Below, one piece after another: positions 1 to 12,599 of a stretch of DNA of 64,000 nucleotides. The DNA is taken from positions 65,546,787 to 65,610,786 of the forward strand of contig NC_081842.1 of the NCBI RefSeq assembly GCF_963259705.1. The letters run 5' to 3'. Each line of letters opens with the position of its first letter. Within the stretch, counting starts at the first letter, position 1. The notes below the pieces were generated by a model. The model searched no databases. It had not been told where the DNA came from and saw nothing but the letters and a program-made list of their open reading frames with translations. This stretch comes from Myotis daubentonii. Lineage: Eukaryota > Chordata > Mammalia > Chiroptera > Vespertilionidae. Both the position numbers and the translations under genes were made by a program.

Positions 1-1734
1 ATTTTATGAGACCCCGCTTCACTATACCCTATCCAACATTGTACAATCCAGGCAGTTTCCTTAATTTATATATAAAATAAAAAGTAGCTATAATTGGCTT
101 AATTTTCCCTGCCATATTAGAAAAATGTCTGTTTATCTCCTGTCTCCTGTATGAAACCCTTGTCCCACTCATGCTATCTCGCTCTCCCTTATCCTCATTG
201 AGTTATATACACAAAACTACTATCACAAGACACCTGGCTTCAGGCCCAAACAATGCCTAAGGCTGCATTCTCTAAGGTGTTGTGGTGTTTGCCAGAAACA
301 CTTGTGTGCATCTTTATGAATATGCAGAGCAAAAACCCTACCCAAGGGTAAAACCACACCCGGTGGCACCCCAAAGAATGGTCAGAAGACAGATCTCTCC
401 AGCACTGTGGCAGCCTCTCCCTCTCCATGCAGCACAGTTTGAGTCAAGCCATGGTTGAGGAAAAACAAAACAGGGAAAAGGATGATTGAAGCCACAGATG
501 TGCTTCCATGGCTATAGTAGCCCTCACCCAAGGAAATTTCTCCCTGAAGGTTGAGTGGAGAAGAGATAAGCTTTACAGCTGCTACTCTGCATGGCTTTGA
601 AAACAATTTTGACAAGTTCATGGAGAAAACATGGAAGAATCTTACTGTCAAGAAAAATAAAAACTCAGATGTGTTCTGTGCTGATAAACAATTAAAGATC
701 AGCTAAGAAACTGTTCTTGAAGATGCCAGGACTGATAGATGACAACCATGTCCAATTCTCCCTCTATTTCCATCCCCACCATGCTTTGGCATTTTATAAG
801 TCCCATGAATCTTGGAATCAACACTGGGAGTACAGGGGTATAACTCCAAAGTGATTGAGCTTCCACCACTCAGCAGAATGAGATCTCAAAGTTGAAATTA
901 AGTTCAATTGAGAAATAAGAGATGAAAGTTATATTTCTAGCAAGCTGGCTGTGTGGACTGAGACTCAAACCCAAATGCCTGTCATTTTCTGATACTCTAC
1001 TCCCAGGTATGGCACCAATTGTTACAGCTTCTACCCTGTCTGAAAAGCATTTTAAGAATTGATGATGGGTAAAATTGACATAAAAAACATGTCTACCCAG
1101 TATGAATGTTTTCAAATAACTGGCTTATTGGTGGAAATAATATTGTATCATCTATTCAGTTGAGTTGGTGGCTAACGGAAACCCAAATAGTTGATCCACA
1201 AGATCTCTACGATCATATCTTTGACAGCTTGACCAAATTTCTAGAGAATAACAGCAGCAGACCCAAGTTTCTCTATTTATATTTTGTGCTTGAACTTCAC
1301 GATGAAAAACAGAAAACTGTTCTGAGTTATTTTAACATTAAACACATTCGTCCTTGGACTTGAAAATGCTAATGCTTTCTTATGCCCATATGCTGAATAA
1401 AATTGAAAGTAAACAGAGCTAGCATATTTTAGGAGTTGCTACTATAGTTATCAAACCAATTAAAAACTCATTTAAGGTAGTTATTATAGTAATAGTTATT
1501 ATTTATATGTCTGAAAAAGAGACACTTCTGTAGTGATACATTATATTACATATATTAACAGTATAAAATAATCAAGAAAACTTATCTATTTCATAAATGC
1601 CAGAATTGATTCTAAATTTTTCAAAATCAACATCTTAAGAATTAAGTTCTTTCTGAGCTATCATGAGTTTAACATTTTCATGTAAAACTACATGTATGTC
1701 ATAAAAGCATGGTAGATTAAGAATAATAATGTTA
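1..1734. other. Unannotated AT-rich DNA, no gene recognised
   Basis: No convincing exon, RNA gene or young mobile element is visible. An 85-codon plus-strand frame (1106-1363) and two minus-strand frames (240-651) are open, but I recognise no protein family in them and see no flanking splice or promoter signals. About 930-1070 vaguely resembles a decayed MIR tail. Most likely ancient, unrecognisable repeat or unique intergenic or intronic DNA. Confidence 0.4.
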
Positions 1735-1945
1735 GAAACCAAGATGGCGGCATAGGTAAACACCGGAGATTGGTGCCTCGCACAACCACTTCAAAAATAC
1801 AACTAAAAGACAGAACGGACATCACCAGAACCACAGGAAGGCTGGCTGAGTGGAAATTCTACAACTAGAAAGAAAGAGAAAAGCATACCAAGACTCAGAG
1901 GATGCGCAGTGCGGAAGTAAAATACTAAGGTGAGGTGAGTGCGGA
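1735..1945 (+). mobile_element. L1 LINE 5'-end (5' UTR) fragment
   Basis: The block opens with ACCAAGATGGCGGCATAGG, the YY1-type motif (AAGATGGCGGC) typical of the very start of mammalian L1 5' UTRs. It continues with L1 5'-leader-like text (aacaccggagattggtgcc, caccagaaccacaggaagg). No ORF1, ORF2, 3' UTR or poly(A) follows, and I found no clear target duplication, so only the promoter-proximal end of an L1 is left. The right edge is approximate. Confidence 0.6.
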
Positions 1946-3641
1946 GTTAATAATCATTCTTATATGCAGAATTTCATCTCCTCAACCACAGAGTAAACAC
2001 GGAGGATGGAGAAAAAGTTGAACATTGTTCTTTATACCTCTTCCTGTCACATACTTCTCATGTTTGCCCAATACCTTAAGCCTGAGAAAATCTCATTCTA
2101 CATTTCAGGAAGCTTCTCATGCATGCCTCTCATTTATTTGAAAACACATTAACCATAGAGTACCAGCAGACATTATTTAAATAAAATAAAGCTAAATTTA
2201 TTAAATAGCTTGTGAGAGGCAAATTGCAATAGTGGCTATCATACTCACAAATGACCCAAACATATTAATTGTGGTCATTCTTGCCCTATGCCATGAGAAG
2301 TGGTGGATGTGAAAAGTCTCTGTGTAGTCTTAGCCTTCTTCAAGATACTGTGACAACTGTACTGACATTCCTGGCCCATTTCAGAAAGCTAAGATCCCTC
2401 CCTAGAAAAAATCCTGCTGCTGGATCCTGAGTTTCTGGCTCAAGTCTCACTTGAAACTCCATGTGCACTTCCTTATCCTATCAAATATCTGTGTTGTCCT
2501 GCATTATCTACAGCTCTCCATGAGTGTTGCTTAACTTGATGAAAAGGCATGAAAACATCTCTATTTCCAATAGATTTGCCATTCCAATAGATGCATGGGA
2601 CTCAGTCCCTAATGGATATACTGCTTGGTTTTATGACATCACATTTGATTTATCAGCCACATTCAGAGCCTAGAACACCAAGGATTGAGATTTTGTATAT
2701 GTACTCACAAAAGGAGACACATTCTTCCTTAACAGAGTTTTTTGTGTTATCAGTCTTTTGAGTTGTTTGCAGTCTCTTTGTCTTGAGCTTTGAGGGAACC
2801 ACCTCGTTGCTGCAGGGAAGTCTGTGCCATTTTGTGTGACTCTCATTCCCTTATGTAACCCCATTTTAGTTAAAGCTATCCCATCTACAGACTTATGTTG
2901 GAGAAATCTGTCTGTCAGTTAGCTCTTGCTGTGTGAAAAGGACCTCTAAACCTGAATGACATCTATTTAGCTCATGCATCAGTGGGTTGACTAGGGAGGG
3001 GTTGGGTAATCTAGAAGGGACCAAGAGTAACCCACTTGGAGCACCTATACTCTGCACGTCTCTCATTCTTTTCCTGGGGCTGGCCCAGGTCTTGTCTTCC
3101 CATAGCAATAAGTGCACAAAGATAAGAAAAAACATGCAAGTCTTTTTGACCTCAGCTCAGCACTGGCATTTTGCCATTTCTGCCTCATTCTATTGGACAT
3201 GTGTCACTTGGCCAAGCCCTAAATGTGACATTATATTCTGCCTCTTCAGCAGGAAAAAATGTGTATCTCGTGGTAAACAGCATGGATACAGGGAAGGGTA
3301 AAGAACTAGAGCCACTAATGCAATTTACTACACTGCCACAGCTTTACCTTACACATAAATTACCTTGCCATAACCCCCAGGATCACACTATCTTTGCATC
3401 ACTAAGTTAGGAATTAGCATCTGATCAACAGCAGCCATCTTTTGGGTTTATCAACTTATGGTACAAGACTTCTGATCAACGAGAGAACTTTTTGTTGAAT
3501 GATAATTAGCTAATACAATTAGATATTTTCCCTGGGGGAATTTTTGAAACATACATAAAGGGACACGGATAGCTGAATAGCACAGAAACTGAATGATACA
3601 GTGAATGAAGGCAATGAGGGGAGATATTAGGTGTTAGAAGC
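1946..3641. other. Unannotated DNA with a possible ancient repeat (about 2880-3430)
   Basis: 1946-2880 shows nothing I can name. 2880-3430 has the texture of an old mammalian interspersed repeat (a phrase similar to tctgcctcattctattggac is common in ancient LTR or MER-type copies). Both strands hold 60-104-codon frames there, with no family resemblance. Treated as decayed repeat rather than coding. Confidence 0.3.
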
Positions 3642-4105
3642 TGTGGTAAGCTGAACAATGGCCCAAAAGGATGTCCACATCCTAATCCCTGAAACCTGTG
3701 TGTGTTATTTTATCTGACAAAAGGGACTTTGCAGGTGTGATTAAATTAAGGATTTTAAGAAGGGAGGATCATCCTGGATTATCCAGGTAGGCCTGATGTT
3801 ATCATGATGGTCCTTATAAGGAGGACTCAGAAGTTAGAGTCAGAGGAGAAGGCAATTTGATGACATAAGCAAAGATTAGCTTGATGTACTTTGAAGATGA
3901 AAGAAATACAGGCAGCCACTAGAAGCTGAAAAAGCCAAGGAAAAGTATTCTCCTCTCAGAGTCTCCAGAAGGAGCCAGCCAATACCTTGAATTAGCCTAC
4001 TGATTTCTGACTTCTGACCTCCAGAACTGTAAGAGAATACATTTGTTTTGTTGTAAGCTATTAAATGTATGATAATTTGCTACAGCAGCAATAGAAAACT
4101 AATGC
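3642..4105 (+). mobile_element. MaLR-type LTR (MLT1-like, ERVL-MaLR)
   Basis: The block runs from gtggtaagctgaacaatggc through gggactttgcaggtgtgatt and cctggattatccaggtagg to cagcagcaatagaaaactaa. That order of segments is the one I know from full-length MLT1-class MaLR solo LTRs. A poly(A)-signal region and an accctccagaactgtaaga-like segment lie near the 3' end. Degraded and old. A second partial copy of the same LTR lies at 12342-12599. Confidence 0.7.
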
Positions 4106-4460
4106 AGAATCTGTGAGTAAAAAATGCCATACAGTAGAAGGTGTACAGATGAGGGGAACCCGTTAATTGACGCCAGTAGTCACCACAGAAATGGCAGTAG
4201 CTGAGAGAGGAAGTAGTTGAGTGTCCTTTATAATGGACCATTGAAGTTGGGAGGAATAGGCTTCTGCTTCTAGTAGAAATACTCTGTACTCTAAAGGATC
4301 TTCCACTTCTCAAAAACCTATCTCTTTAGCCACCAACATTACTTTCACTTTTTTCTAATTTTGCTGTGTTCCCTATATGTCAATTACCTGAGGTAAACAT
4401 AGGGAGTCAATGTTTATTATAAGTCAAAAGGGCTGAATCTGCCTTATGATTAGAGTATAT

Positions 4461-4658
4461 CAGGAGTCCTCAGTGAAATTATTGACATTTCGAGCCAGAT
4501 AATTCTTAGTTCTCCTGTGTATTGTAGGATGTTTTGCTATATCTCTGGCCTCTACCCTCTAGATGCCAATAGTGTTGGCCTCCCTAGTTGAGACAACCAA
4601 AAATGTCTGTAGACATCACCAAATGTCCAGAAGTCAAAATGCCCCTGGCTGAGAACGA
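4461..4658 (-). mobile_element. MER20 DNA transposon (hAT-Charlie, non-autonomous)
   Basis: Reverse-strand MER20 features are recognisable: the end sequence ggagtcctcagtga, the phrase cattgtaggatgttttgcta-like in the middle, and aaaatgtctgtagacatcac near the other end, followed by aaaatgcccctggctgagaa. The length of about 200 bp fits the family. Old and diverged. Confidence 0.7.
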
Positions 4659-4744
4659 ATGAACTTTACCAACCTGAGCCCTCATTACCTTACTAATGTT
4701 AACATTAGGATTTTGATGTACATTAGCTGACACTCTGAGAAGAC

Positions 4745-5165
4745 AGCACTCACTAGCTATGTGACCTTGGGGAAGTTTTCAACCTTTCTCTGCTTCAGTT
4801 TTCTCATCTGTAAAACAGCAATGAAGAAAATAGTAATTACCTCATGAGATGGTTGTGAGAATTAGATTAGATACACATCATGTGCTTAAAACAGGTCAGC
4901 AAACTTTTTCTAAAAAGGGCCACATAGTAAATTTTTTAGACTTTTCTAGGACATGGGGCCTCTGTTGCAACTTCTCAGCTCTAGGGCAAAAGCAGTGGAG
5001 GACAGTACTATGTAAACAAATAGTACTGGCTCTGTTTCAGTAAAACTTTATTTACAAAAACAGGTAGCAGGCTGAATTTGACCTGGGCCAATCTGTAGTA
5101 GTTTGCTCAGCATGTGATTAGAAGATGCCTGGCACATAATAAGTACTCAATAGTATTATCTATTT
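4745..5165 (+). repeat. MIR SINE split by a later hAT insertion
   Basis: 4745-4891 carries the MIR core (tgtgaccttgggg, ttctcatctgtaaaa, gagatggttgtgagaattag). The MIR tail resumes at about 5112 (tgcctggcacataataagta, ctcaatagta). The interruption at 4892-5111 is the hAT-Charlie element listed separately, which dates that transposition after the MIR. Confidence 0.75.
4892..5111 (+). mobile_element. hAT-Charlie non-autonomous DNA transposon
   Basis: It starts caggtcagcaaactttttc and contains aaaagggccacatagtaaa and taaaactttatttacaaaaa, ending gtagtagtttgctcagca. These are the hallmark phrases of a widespread mammalian Charlie-group element with CAG-ended termini. It sits inside a MIR. The 8-bp target duplication is blurred (gcttaaaa versus gtgattag). 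Confidence 0.65.
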
Positions 5166-6149
5166 TTAATATTATTACTCTTACGTGGTTTCACAGCAGG
5201 TAGATCCACAAATGAGGAACAAAGGTTCTCAAGGAAACCTTAATGTTTGGTTTGGATCACTTTCTTTTTGAAGAGCCCATGGTTCTCTCTAGTAAACTAT
5301 AAAGACCAAAGAAGAAAATGGGAATCTATACAGATAATAGGTCCCTTTCCTCATATTACAAGTCATGCCTCCCTTGAAGAAATGCCCAGGAATGGTACAA
5401 AATGTTGCCCAGTTTCCCATATTTATCGGAGATCATTGAAAGATATTTTGAAAAGAAACTATACAGTAGTTCTTTATGGTGCCTAAGGGATCCTACAATC
5501 TGACTAATGTGGAATATCAACAAGAATTAGAGTCTAAGTTTCCTCACAAACTTTCTTTAGTCTAGATAACTGTAGCTAATCAATTACATCAGTAGTTCTG
5601 ATTTTGAAGGAAGGAAAGTCATAATGAAGCCCCATAGGAAAGGGGAGTCTTGATTTCATTAGTGTGAAATAGATCACTAAATTAACAATTTTTGTTGTGT
5701 CTGCTCAGCACCCCTTTTCCAAGTATTGCTTCATTCAACTCCCCAACCATAAGTTTGCAGAGAGAGATGGCTCATTTCTAAAAATGTGACCCATCTCAAG
5801 GCCACAGATGATTTGCTCTGGGGTGGACACTAGTTCTAGTTGAGCAAATCAGTTCTTGTCCTTAAAATTTTGTATTAGGGATACAAAGAGAATGGTTTTC
5901 TACCTAGGGGCTTAGAGTACCAATAATAGGCAAGTACAAAAGCTAATGACAAATATGGTTTTTACCAGCGGATGGGGAAACAAAGAACATTGATCCATAC
6001 CTTTCCTGGAATGGTTACAAACTGTACTTCCTAATGCTTTGTCTTTGCTAAGGATTCTCCCCTTTTTTCCCTTCTAGTTCATGTGAAGATCCTGTGTATG
6101 CTTATTTCCACTTTGAGATCACATCTCTGCATTAAAGAACTATTTGATT
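5166..6149. other. Unannotated DNA
   Basis: No gene or young element seen. A 79-codon frame at 5247-5486 has no recognisable relatives. 5690-5890 has the feel of an ancient LTR or MER remnant, but I cannot name it. Confidence 0.3.
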
Positions 6150-6292
6150 GTTGTGTTGGCTATTTTCATTTTTTTTAATTTGACAATCTAAGGTAAAAGA
6201 GGTCAGTGCCCTTGACTAAATAGTCAGATATTGTGTTTTAAAAATTCTTGTGGCACACCAGTGTGCCATGGGCACAATGGTTGAACATCACT
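6150..6292 (-). mobile_element. hAT-like MITE fragment
   Basis: The right end, read in reverse, begins CAGTGATGTTCAACCATTG and continues through GTGCCCATGGCACACTGG, a terminus I associate with bat non-autonomous hAT elements. The left portion is AT-rich and its boundary is uncertain. Confidence 0.45.
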
Positions 6293-8290
6293 GTCCCGGA
6301 GCATTTACTAGCAATATGCTTACTGCCATGTTCATATTGGTTATGGTGCCATCTGCCACATAGTCACAAAGCCTTGTAGAAGAGGCAGCCCAAGGGAGCA
6401 GTGTCCTTCTTCACAGATTATTCACCACCACCTTCTGTCCCATCTCCAATAGCCAGGTTATCTACTTTTCCACTAATGGCTAGGTGAGAAAAGCTCAGGC
6501 TAAATGAGGCTTGAATAATAAGTCAAACAGACTCTCAGAATTTGAACTTGAACTTTAGAAAAGAGAGGGGCAGAAATTAAGACAGAGAAAAATAAACCCA
6601 GAGAGAACCATTATCATATTAATGTAGAACATTGGAGCAGGGGTCCTACCAGCTGCCTTGAATCCAGATCAAGCCTCCACTCTTATCTTTCTATAATGCC
6701 ATGGCATGGATCTTTATCCTAGAGCTCCATCACATCCCACATCTCTTATTATTACATGAATTCTAATGAACCCTCCTCCCCTCCCCACCGTGAGTCTCTA
6801 TGGCTAGAAATGAAAATAACTATTTTCAATAAAAACACTAGCCATTTATTATATCCTCTGTTGTCTTTTGTTGCATGTTGCATGCCTATTTACTGAGATT
6901 ATCAGCTCTTTGAAGGCAGAGATATTATGTATCTTCCCAAAGGAACTAACACAGTCTTCCCACACATTGAGATCCTCAGGAAGAACATATTAAATTGTAG
7001 TGACATCCAATCCCAATATTCTTTCTAAAACCAATTTAAAAATTATCCCAAATGTATTTGTTATATGCTATTTTAAATAATGACAGTTGAATTCCTTCTT
7101 TCAGATGTAGGATGTCCTACAAGATTTCTTCCCAGAGAGCAAAAAGAACAGAACACTTTATCTAATCTATTATTTTCTCCTGCATTTAATTTACCTCCAC
7201 TAGAGATAGAGAATGAGCTAGCAACATCCTTAAATCACTACTGTGTATTCACAGAACCAAATGTCTGCTGGCAAAACTTTTGTCCCTGGATTCTCTGCAG
7301 AAGTAAAAATCATACTTGGAGGTGAAAAAATACTATGGACAGAGTGAGAAATGATAGTGAGCCAGAAACTATCAGGTAAGTGTACTGCCAGCTGTTTGAA
7401 GTCTCCATCACTAGCTATACTCACCTTGGGAAATAGAAGTAGGCAGTAGAGTATTTTCTCTCAGCCTTCATCTCCACAATGCATTCTGACAGCACACTGG
7501 GGGCTCATCATATATAAGTATACAGAGTAATTCTATGAGGCTTAAGTTTTTCTCAAGTCTGTGATGTTCTGACATTTCAAATGATTAATCTTTGATAGAA
7601 AAGATAAATCAAAGGCAGGTTACCTTGGAAGTATTTTATTTAGCAATATTTTTAAATTACATCTCATAACTTTGATCCTTCCCTAGAAGTCTATAGTTAA
7701 ATCTGAAACTTTTACAGAGTTTTAAAGCTTCAACTTTTAAAATACTCAATAAAGATGCAAGGAAGGCAATAATATATTTTTAAAATGTATTCAGGATCAA
7801 ATTACTTGTTCCATTTTTTTTCCTAGTAAAGAAAAAGAAAAAATTGCATAAATAATTCTTCCTAATACTGGAGACTATCTGTGTCTCCTTTCATTAGAAT
7901 TAAGTTCCTGTATCAGCCACACATTTCTGTCCTCTGAAAGCCATGCTAATTCTTACATTTTAGGAAAGAATTAGGAGAAACTTTTTCTACCAATTTCTCC
8001 TAAAACATGATTCATTCTCTTGCAGCTTTCATTTCCAGAAAAACAGATATTGCTTCTTTCTGTGTAAAAAACGCTATTGCTATAAATCTCAATTTTCCTC
8101 TCCCATTGGAAAGTATTATCTAATCTTTTCATATTCTAAATAAAAATTCAGCTGTTAGTGTTCAAGAATTCTAAAATGTAATTTTTCTAGTCTGTGTGTC
8201 CACGGCAGCAGACAAGACTAACTTCTATCCAGAATATAAAATAGAGCAATTGGGGATGTGATCTAAAATATGTTATATTGCACAACTGTT
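6293..8290. other. Unannotated AT-rich DNA with an L2-like tail
   Basis: About 6890-6985 resembles an L2 3' end (gagattatcagctctttgaa, ggcagagatattatgta). The rest is unique-looking. An 81-codon frame (7080-7325) overlaps a 64-codon frame on the other strand. Neither is recognisable, so I do not call a gene. Confidence 0.35.
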
Positions 8291-8850
8291 GCTTGGCTTG
8301 CTCCCAAAACTCTTTTCTGCCTATGGAGACCCTTTCATTCTCCACTTTTAGTCCAATGAGGCCTAGAGGATCCTGAGACTTACATCAGCCAATGGAATTC
8401 TCCCAATGGGAACTTCTCCCTCCCCCAGGACTTTTGCTGGAATCATAGAGAAATATGATTCTGTCCTTCTGTGAATGTGGGCACTATTTTATCTGGTATC
8501 CATCTCACCTTATATGGAAGCCTTTTGGCTTGGGTTGGACTGATACAACCCCCAACTCCAGAAGTGTGTTCTGATTAGGATAAGCCAATCAGTGGAGTTC
8601 CTATCCGCTTTGCCCTAGAAATTGGTTCCAGCATGGACAAATACCTAAGTTGGTCCTCCACAGAATGAAATTCAGAACTTCTGTCCTATAATCAAGGAGA
8701 AAGATTTGTTCTCTTGCTCTCATTGGCATGGCGTACATCTGTGAGGCCTAGGACCAGTTGACATACAAAGAAGGGCTAAGAGAGTCCAGAGAGTTTGATC
8801 AAATTGCCTCCAAGTGAATTCAAATCACTGTACCACATCTGGACTTCTAT
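8291..8850. repeat. Possible ancient interspersed repeat, unassigned
   Basis: It contains two weakly similar halves, each with a gccaatsrtggagtt-like phrase (about 8380 and 8585) followed by a ttccagc or tggaat segment. The texture matches ancient mammalian LTR or MER elements, but the family is not clear. No coding signal. Confidence 0.3.
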
Positions 8851-10857
8851 CTCTTATGGAAGCTGGTACATTTATTATTTAAACCAGTTTGTGTTGGAGA
8901 TTATGTATGGCTGATGTTTTTGTTACCATCTTTGCCATACATAATCTCCTGAGACATAGTCCACCTGAGCATAAAGTTAAAGTGGAGAAAAGCAGAGCCA
9001 GGAAAGTGAGGAGCAGATACTGATTGCTGGTAACACCACTTGTGGTTCTTTCTTCAGATGCAAATTAATACAGTATCCTTTCTTATTTAAATCAATTTGA
9101 GTTGTGCTTCTTCCACCCTTAAATGTGAAATCCTGACTAATTCAGTACTGTTTCTGGTTTGTACAGTTTATGTTTCCAAGCCTGGATTATTCTCCCATTG
9201 AAAGAAGCATTATAAGAACCAGATTTCAAAACAACACAAAGACGAAAATATCATAATCTTTCAGAACTAAGTTGAGTATAATAGAACCAATAGTCAGAAA
9301 ACCGTAATTTATTATTCAGACAGATCACCAATTTGCTACTTTAAAGGATAGTTCGGGCTAAAAAATAAAATTAGAGAAAAATGGCTTAGATAAATTCCAT
9401 CATCTTCCTAATACCTAGTTAAGTGCCCATTCTATATGCTCCTATTGCATGATTATTGTTATCTACATTACATTCCAGGCTCCAAAGAAGATTCAAAGCT
9501 CTCTCTCTCTAATGCTACTATCACAACTAAAGAAATATTGTATGGATCAAGACCAGAGCACTGCTAGGCAACAGTGCTAATACTTCCAATCTGACACAAG
9601 AGGTTTGACATCCCTATGGCTTCATTCTTCTCTCTACAGTCATCAAAAACTCTCTTTTGGTGCTGTCTTGATGGGGTGGGGTCCTCTATTGGGCTTTTTC
9701 TTCTCCCATGCAACTGTTATTGTCAGAGGAGGTTAGCCCCTTCTTTCCAAGCATTTTTCTACTCCCATTACTTATAGGCCCTGATAAATGTACAGAATAT
9801 CAGGGAAGTCAAATAAGCAGGACAGAAGTTTGATGGTTAAAAGAGGGGTTGAAAGAGAAAGCAGCTATATTAGTTAATATTGTAATCAGCTTATCAAAAA
9901 AAAAAAAACACTCATAAGTCAATTCTATCCCAAAATGAGGAATACCTCAACTATAACCTAGCTGTCAGTCACCGTAAACTACTTAACATTCCCTGATTTT
10001 ACTATATTTTTAACTTTTCTAAGCCTCAATTCCTCATCTGTATTAATGGATATAATAATTATACTTAACTCATAAAACTATTGAAAAAATTAACTATACA
10101 TATAGTCCCTAGGCACAGAGTTAGCATTAGGTATTAAAACATATCTCTACCAAGGCTTGTATTAGATTGTGATAGAATTATCATGTTTTTTTTTAGTAGA
10201 CTATGTGATTTGTGAGGGTAGGACAGCAGAACCTTGACCGATTTGTATTGATACATGCAATATTTAGCAAAATTAGGAAGTTCTCAATAAACATATGTCC
10301 AATACATAAATAACTGAATGTTTAGAGTTCAAGACTTCCATTGGCCACGAGGGAGAATGGGAAAATGACTTTTCCTAAAAATATTTAAGCCATATACAAA
10401 TCATGTTTAAATCACCATATATAAATGCAAATAATAATGTAATAATGTGATAATTTTTAAAAGATGTGCTTTGCATTCCTTCCAAATTTAAATTTTATAG
10501 TATCTCTGAATTTGAAGGATAGATAGTAGAGGCTACAAAGAAAGCAAGCACTGATCTAGCACATACAGATTAAAGTAAATCAGGGTGTTCATAATGAGAA
10601 TCAGGAAATAGGTCTGATGTCTTTTCTTCCCTTTCACTTGTTCTTCCTCTTCTCTAGGAAGGAACTCAAATTAACCTTAGGCATATGCACCACTTCTCTT
10701 AAACTACTGATTTAGGGAAGCATTAAAATGTTTAAGGATTGACAGGAAGTAGAAGAGTTAGCAAGGTGTTCAGCGAAAAGGCTGTGTATGCAAAAGCAGT
10801 CCCCAAATGCTAAAGGAGGCCAGAGACCAAAGAACCAGGAAGCCAAGTCCAACTTGT
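8851..10857. other. Unannotated AT-rich DNA with a decayed MIR
   Basis: 9990-10140 shows MIR-like text (ttctaagcctcaattcctca, tctgtattaatggata, ataattatacttaactcata). The rest shows no gene, RNA or young element. Confidence 0.4.
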
Positions 10858-10867
10858 CTGTTAATGG

Positions 10868-11131
10868 ATTCTTTTGTTTAGTTTTTGTTAATCTTCACCC
10901 GATGATATTTTTTTTCCCCATTGATTTTTTAGGGAGAGTACAAGAGGTAAAGATAGAGAGAAACATGATGTGAGAGAAACACATCCATTGGTTGCCTTGG
11001 GCACAAGCCCCTGACCAGGGCCGGGGCCAAGATGGAGCCTGCAACAAGGTGCATGCCCTTGACAGAAATCGAACCCTGGACCCTTTGGTCCACATGCTAA
11101 TGCTCTATACACTGAGCCAAACCAGCTAGGG
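10868..11131 (-). mobile_element. Ves SINE
   Basis: Reverse-strand tRNA-derived Ves SINE. The tRNA-related head (CCCTAGCTGGTTTGGCTCAG, with A-box-like and B-box-like segments) lies at the high-coordinate end. The A-rich tail, with the bat-typical ATCATCGGGTGAAGATTAAC segment, lies at the low end. It is bounded by a perfect 10-bp target duplication, ctgttaatgg (10858-10867 and 11132-11141), so both edges are exact. The open frames here (10888-11199) are only this SINE read through. Confidence 0.92.
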
Positions 11132-11141
11132 CTGTTAATGG

Positions 11142-12291
11142 GTTTAATAGGGAACTTAGGATGGGTCCTAGGCGGCCCTGGACCTTCAGGTCTCTGCATC
11201 TTTCACCCTCTGTTAGCCCCCCTTAGGGATGGGCCTACGTGCTAGAAAAGGAGTGCATGGGTAGTCAGAGGAGACCAAGAAGCCAGAAACTGACAAGCCT
11301 GGGTGCCAGGGAGAGCTAAGAGATAGATAATAACTAGGGCTCCTTGCCCCAGAGGATGGAGTAATGGAAATGTCATGACTAGCCTTAAATCTCTGTACAC
11401 ATCTCAGAGTCCACTGAGGCGGGAGAAGAAGAGGTTAAAGGTCCAGGCTCTTTCACACAGAAGTTAAGCCAAAGATTTGCTTCAAAGATGGAGTTAGCTT
11501 TTTAAGATGGGATCAGCTCTGTCCACACACAAGGGTTGTAATTATATGCTCTTGGACCTCTTTATAATGAACCTTTGCTTGTCCCCCAAATTTAAATCAT
11601 CCCAATTTCCCAAGAATATAACCACCTGTTGTAAGTGCTGAGTCCTGATATGCTTTCAATAGTATCCATCTTTCAACAAAATCCTTGCACGTTTTTAAAG
11701 CTCTTGGCTCCCAAACCAGCCTTTTGCCTTATAGTGAGCATATCAGTACCAGCCATAATGACAGATGTGTATGGATCCAATGAAGAAATTTCATTCAGAA
11801 TGACAGTACTGCCATCTCACAGTTTTGAACATTATTTTCAAAGTACATAGTCTATGAAGGTTTGAAGAAAATGCTAAACTTAGAAGGTAAGGAAACCATT
11901 TTTCATGATGACTTGGTTAAAAACTAGGAAAAAAACACACACCCTTGTTTATATATTTACTAGTGGCCTGGTGCATCTTTTATTTTCCTTTAAAATATCC
12001 ATCTTTTGAACTTAAAAGTTTATCATTATCCCTGTGACATATGTACTTTCCAATGATTTCTATGAGGATCATTTTTAAAATTTGAATCTCAAAAATGCAT
12101 TCTGATTTGAAACTTAAAATGTCCCTGGCATTTAAAATATCATTTATTTAGGTGCATTTTTAAATCTAGAAATATTAAAATTCTAACTAAAATATTGAAG
12201 AGTTACTAAAAGAGGTTTTAAACAAATTTTCTCTGGAGATTTAATACAGAACAGATTAATTTTCTGCACAAATAGTTTAGGGATTCAGTTT

Positions 12292-12294
<3 letters not shown>
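11142..12294. other. Unannotated DNA
   Basis: No gene seen. A 17-bp match to a Helitron 3' terminus (ctagtggcctggtgca, 11960-11975, reverse strand) may be the stub of a deleted Helitron. A 71-codon frame (11635-11850) has no recognisable family. Confidence 0.35.

Positions 12295-12340
<46 letters not shown>
12295..12340 (+). repeat. (GA)n microsatellite
   Basis: About 23 uninterrupted GA units, directly abutting the partial MaLR LTR at 12342. Confidence 0.95.
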
Positions 12341-12341
<1 letters not shown>

Positions 12342-12343
<2 letters not shown>

Positions 12344-12599
12344 TGTGATTCTGGCTTTGAAGATAGAGGAGAGGACCATGAGCTAAGGAATGCAGGTGGC
12401 CACCAGAAACAAGAAAAGGCAAGGAAATGAGTTAATTCTCTCCCGGAACCTCCAGGAGGTACTCAGTCATGTGACACCTTGAATTTAGCTCACTGAGATT
12501 GACTTTGGACTTCTGATGTCAGGAACTGTGAGATAATAAATTTGTGTTAAGTCACTACATTTAGGCAATTTGTTACAACAGCAACAGTAAACTAATACA
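12342..12599 (+). mobile_element. Partial MaLR LTR (MLT1-like)
   Basis: It matches the 3' half of the LTR at 3642-4105: ggccaccagaaacaagaaaa, acctccaggaggtactcagt, tgagataataaatttgtgtt, caacagcaacagtaaactaa. The 5' half is missing and the (GA)n array sits at the break. Confidence 0.65.

Noticed and set aside
1106..1363. 85-codon plus-strand frame that looks less biased than its neighbours
   Set aside because: I could not place it in any family, and no splice sites, promoter or poly(A) context support an exon or processed pseudogene.
11960..11975. Helitron-like 3' terminus on its own
   Set aside because: Only about 16 bp match and no hairpin or body follows, so it may be chance or a deletion stub. 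Not called as an element.
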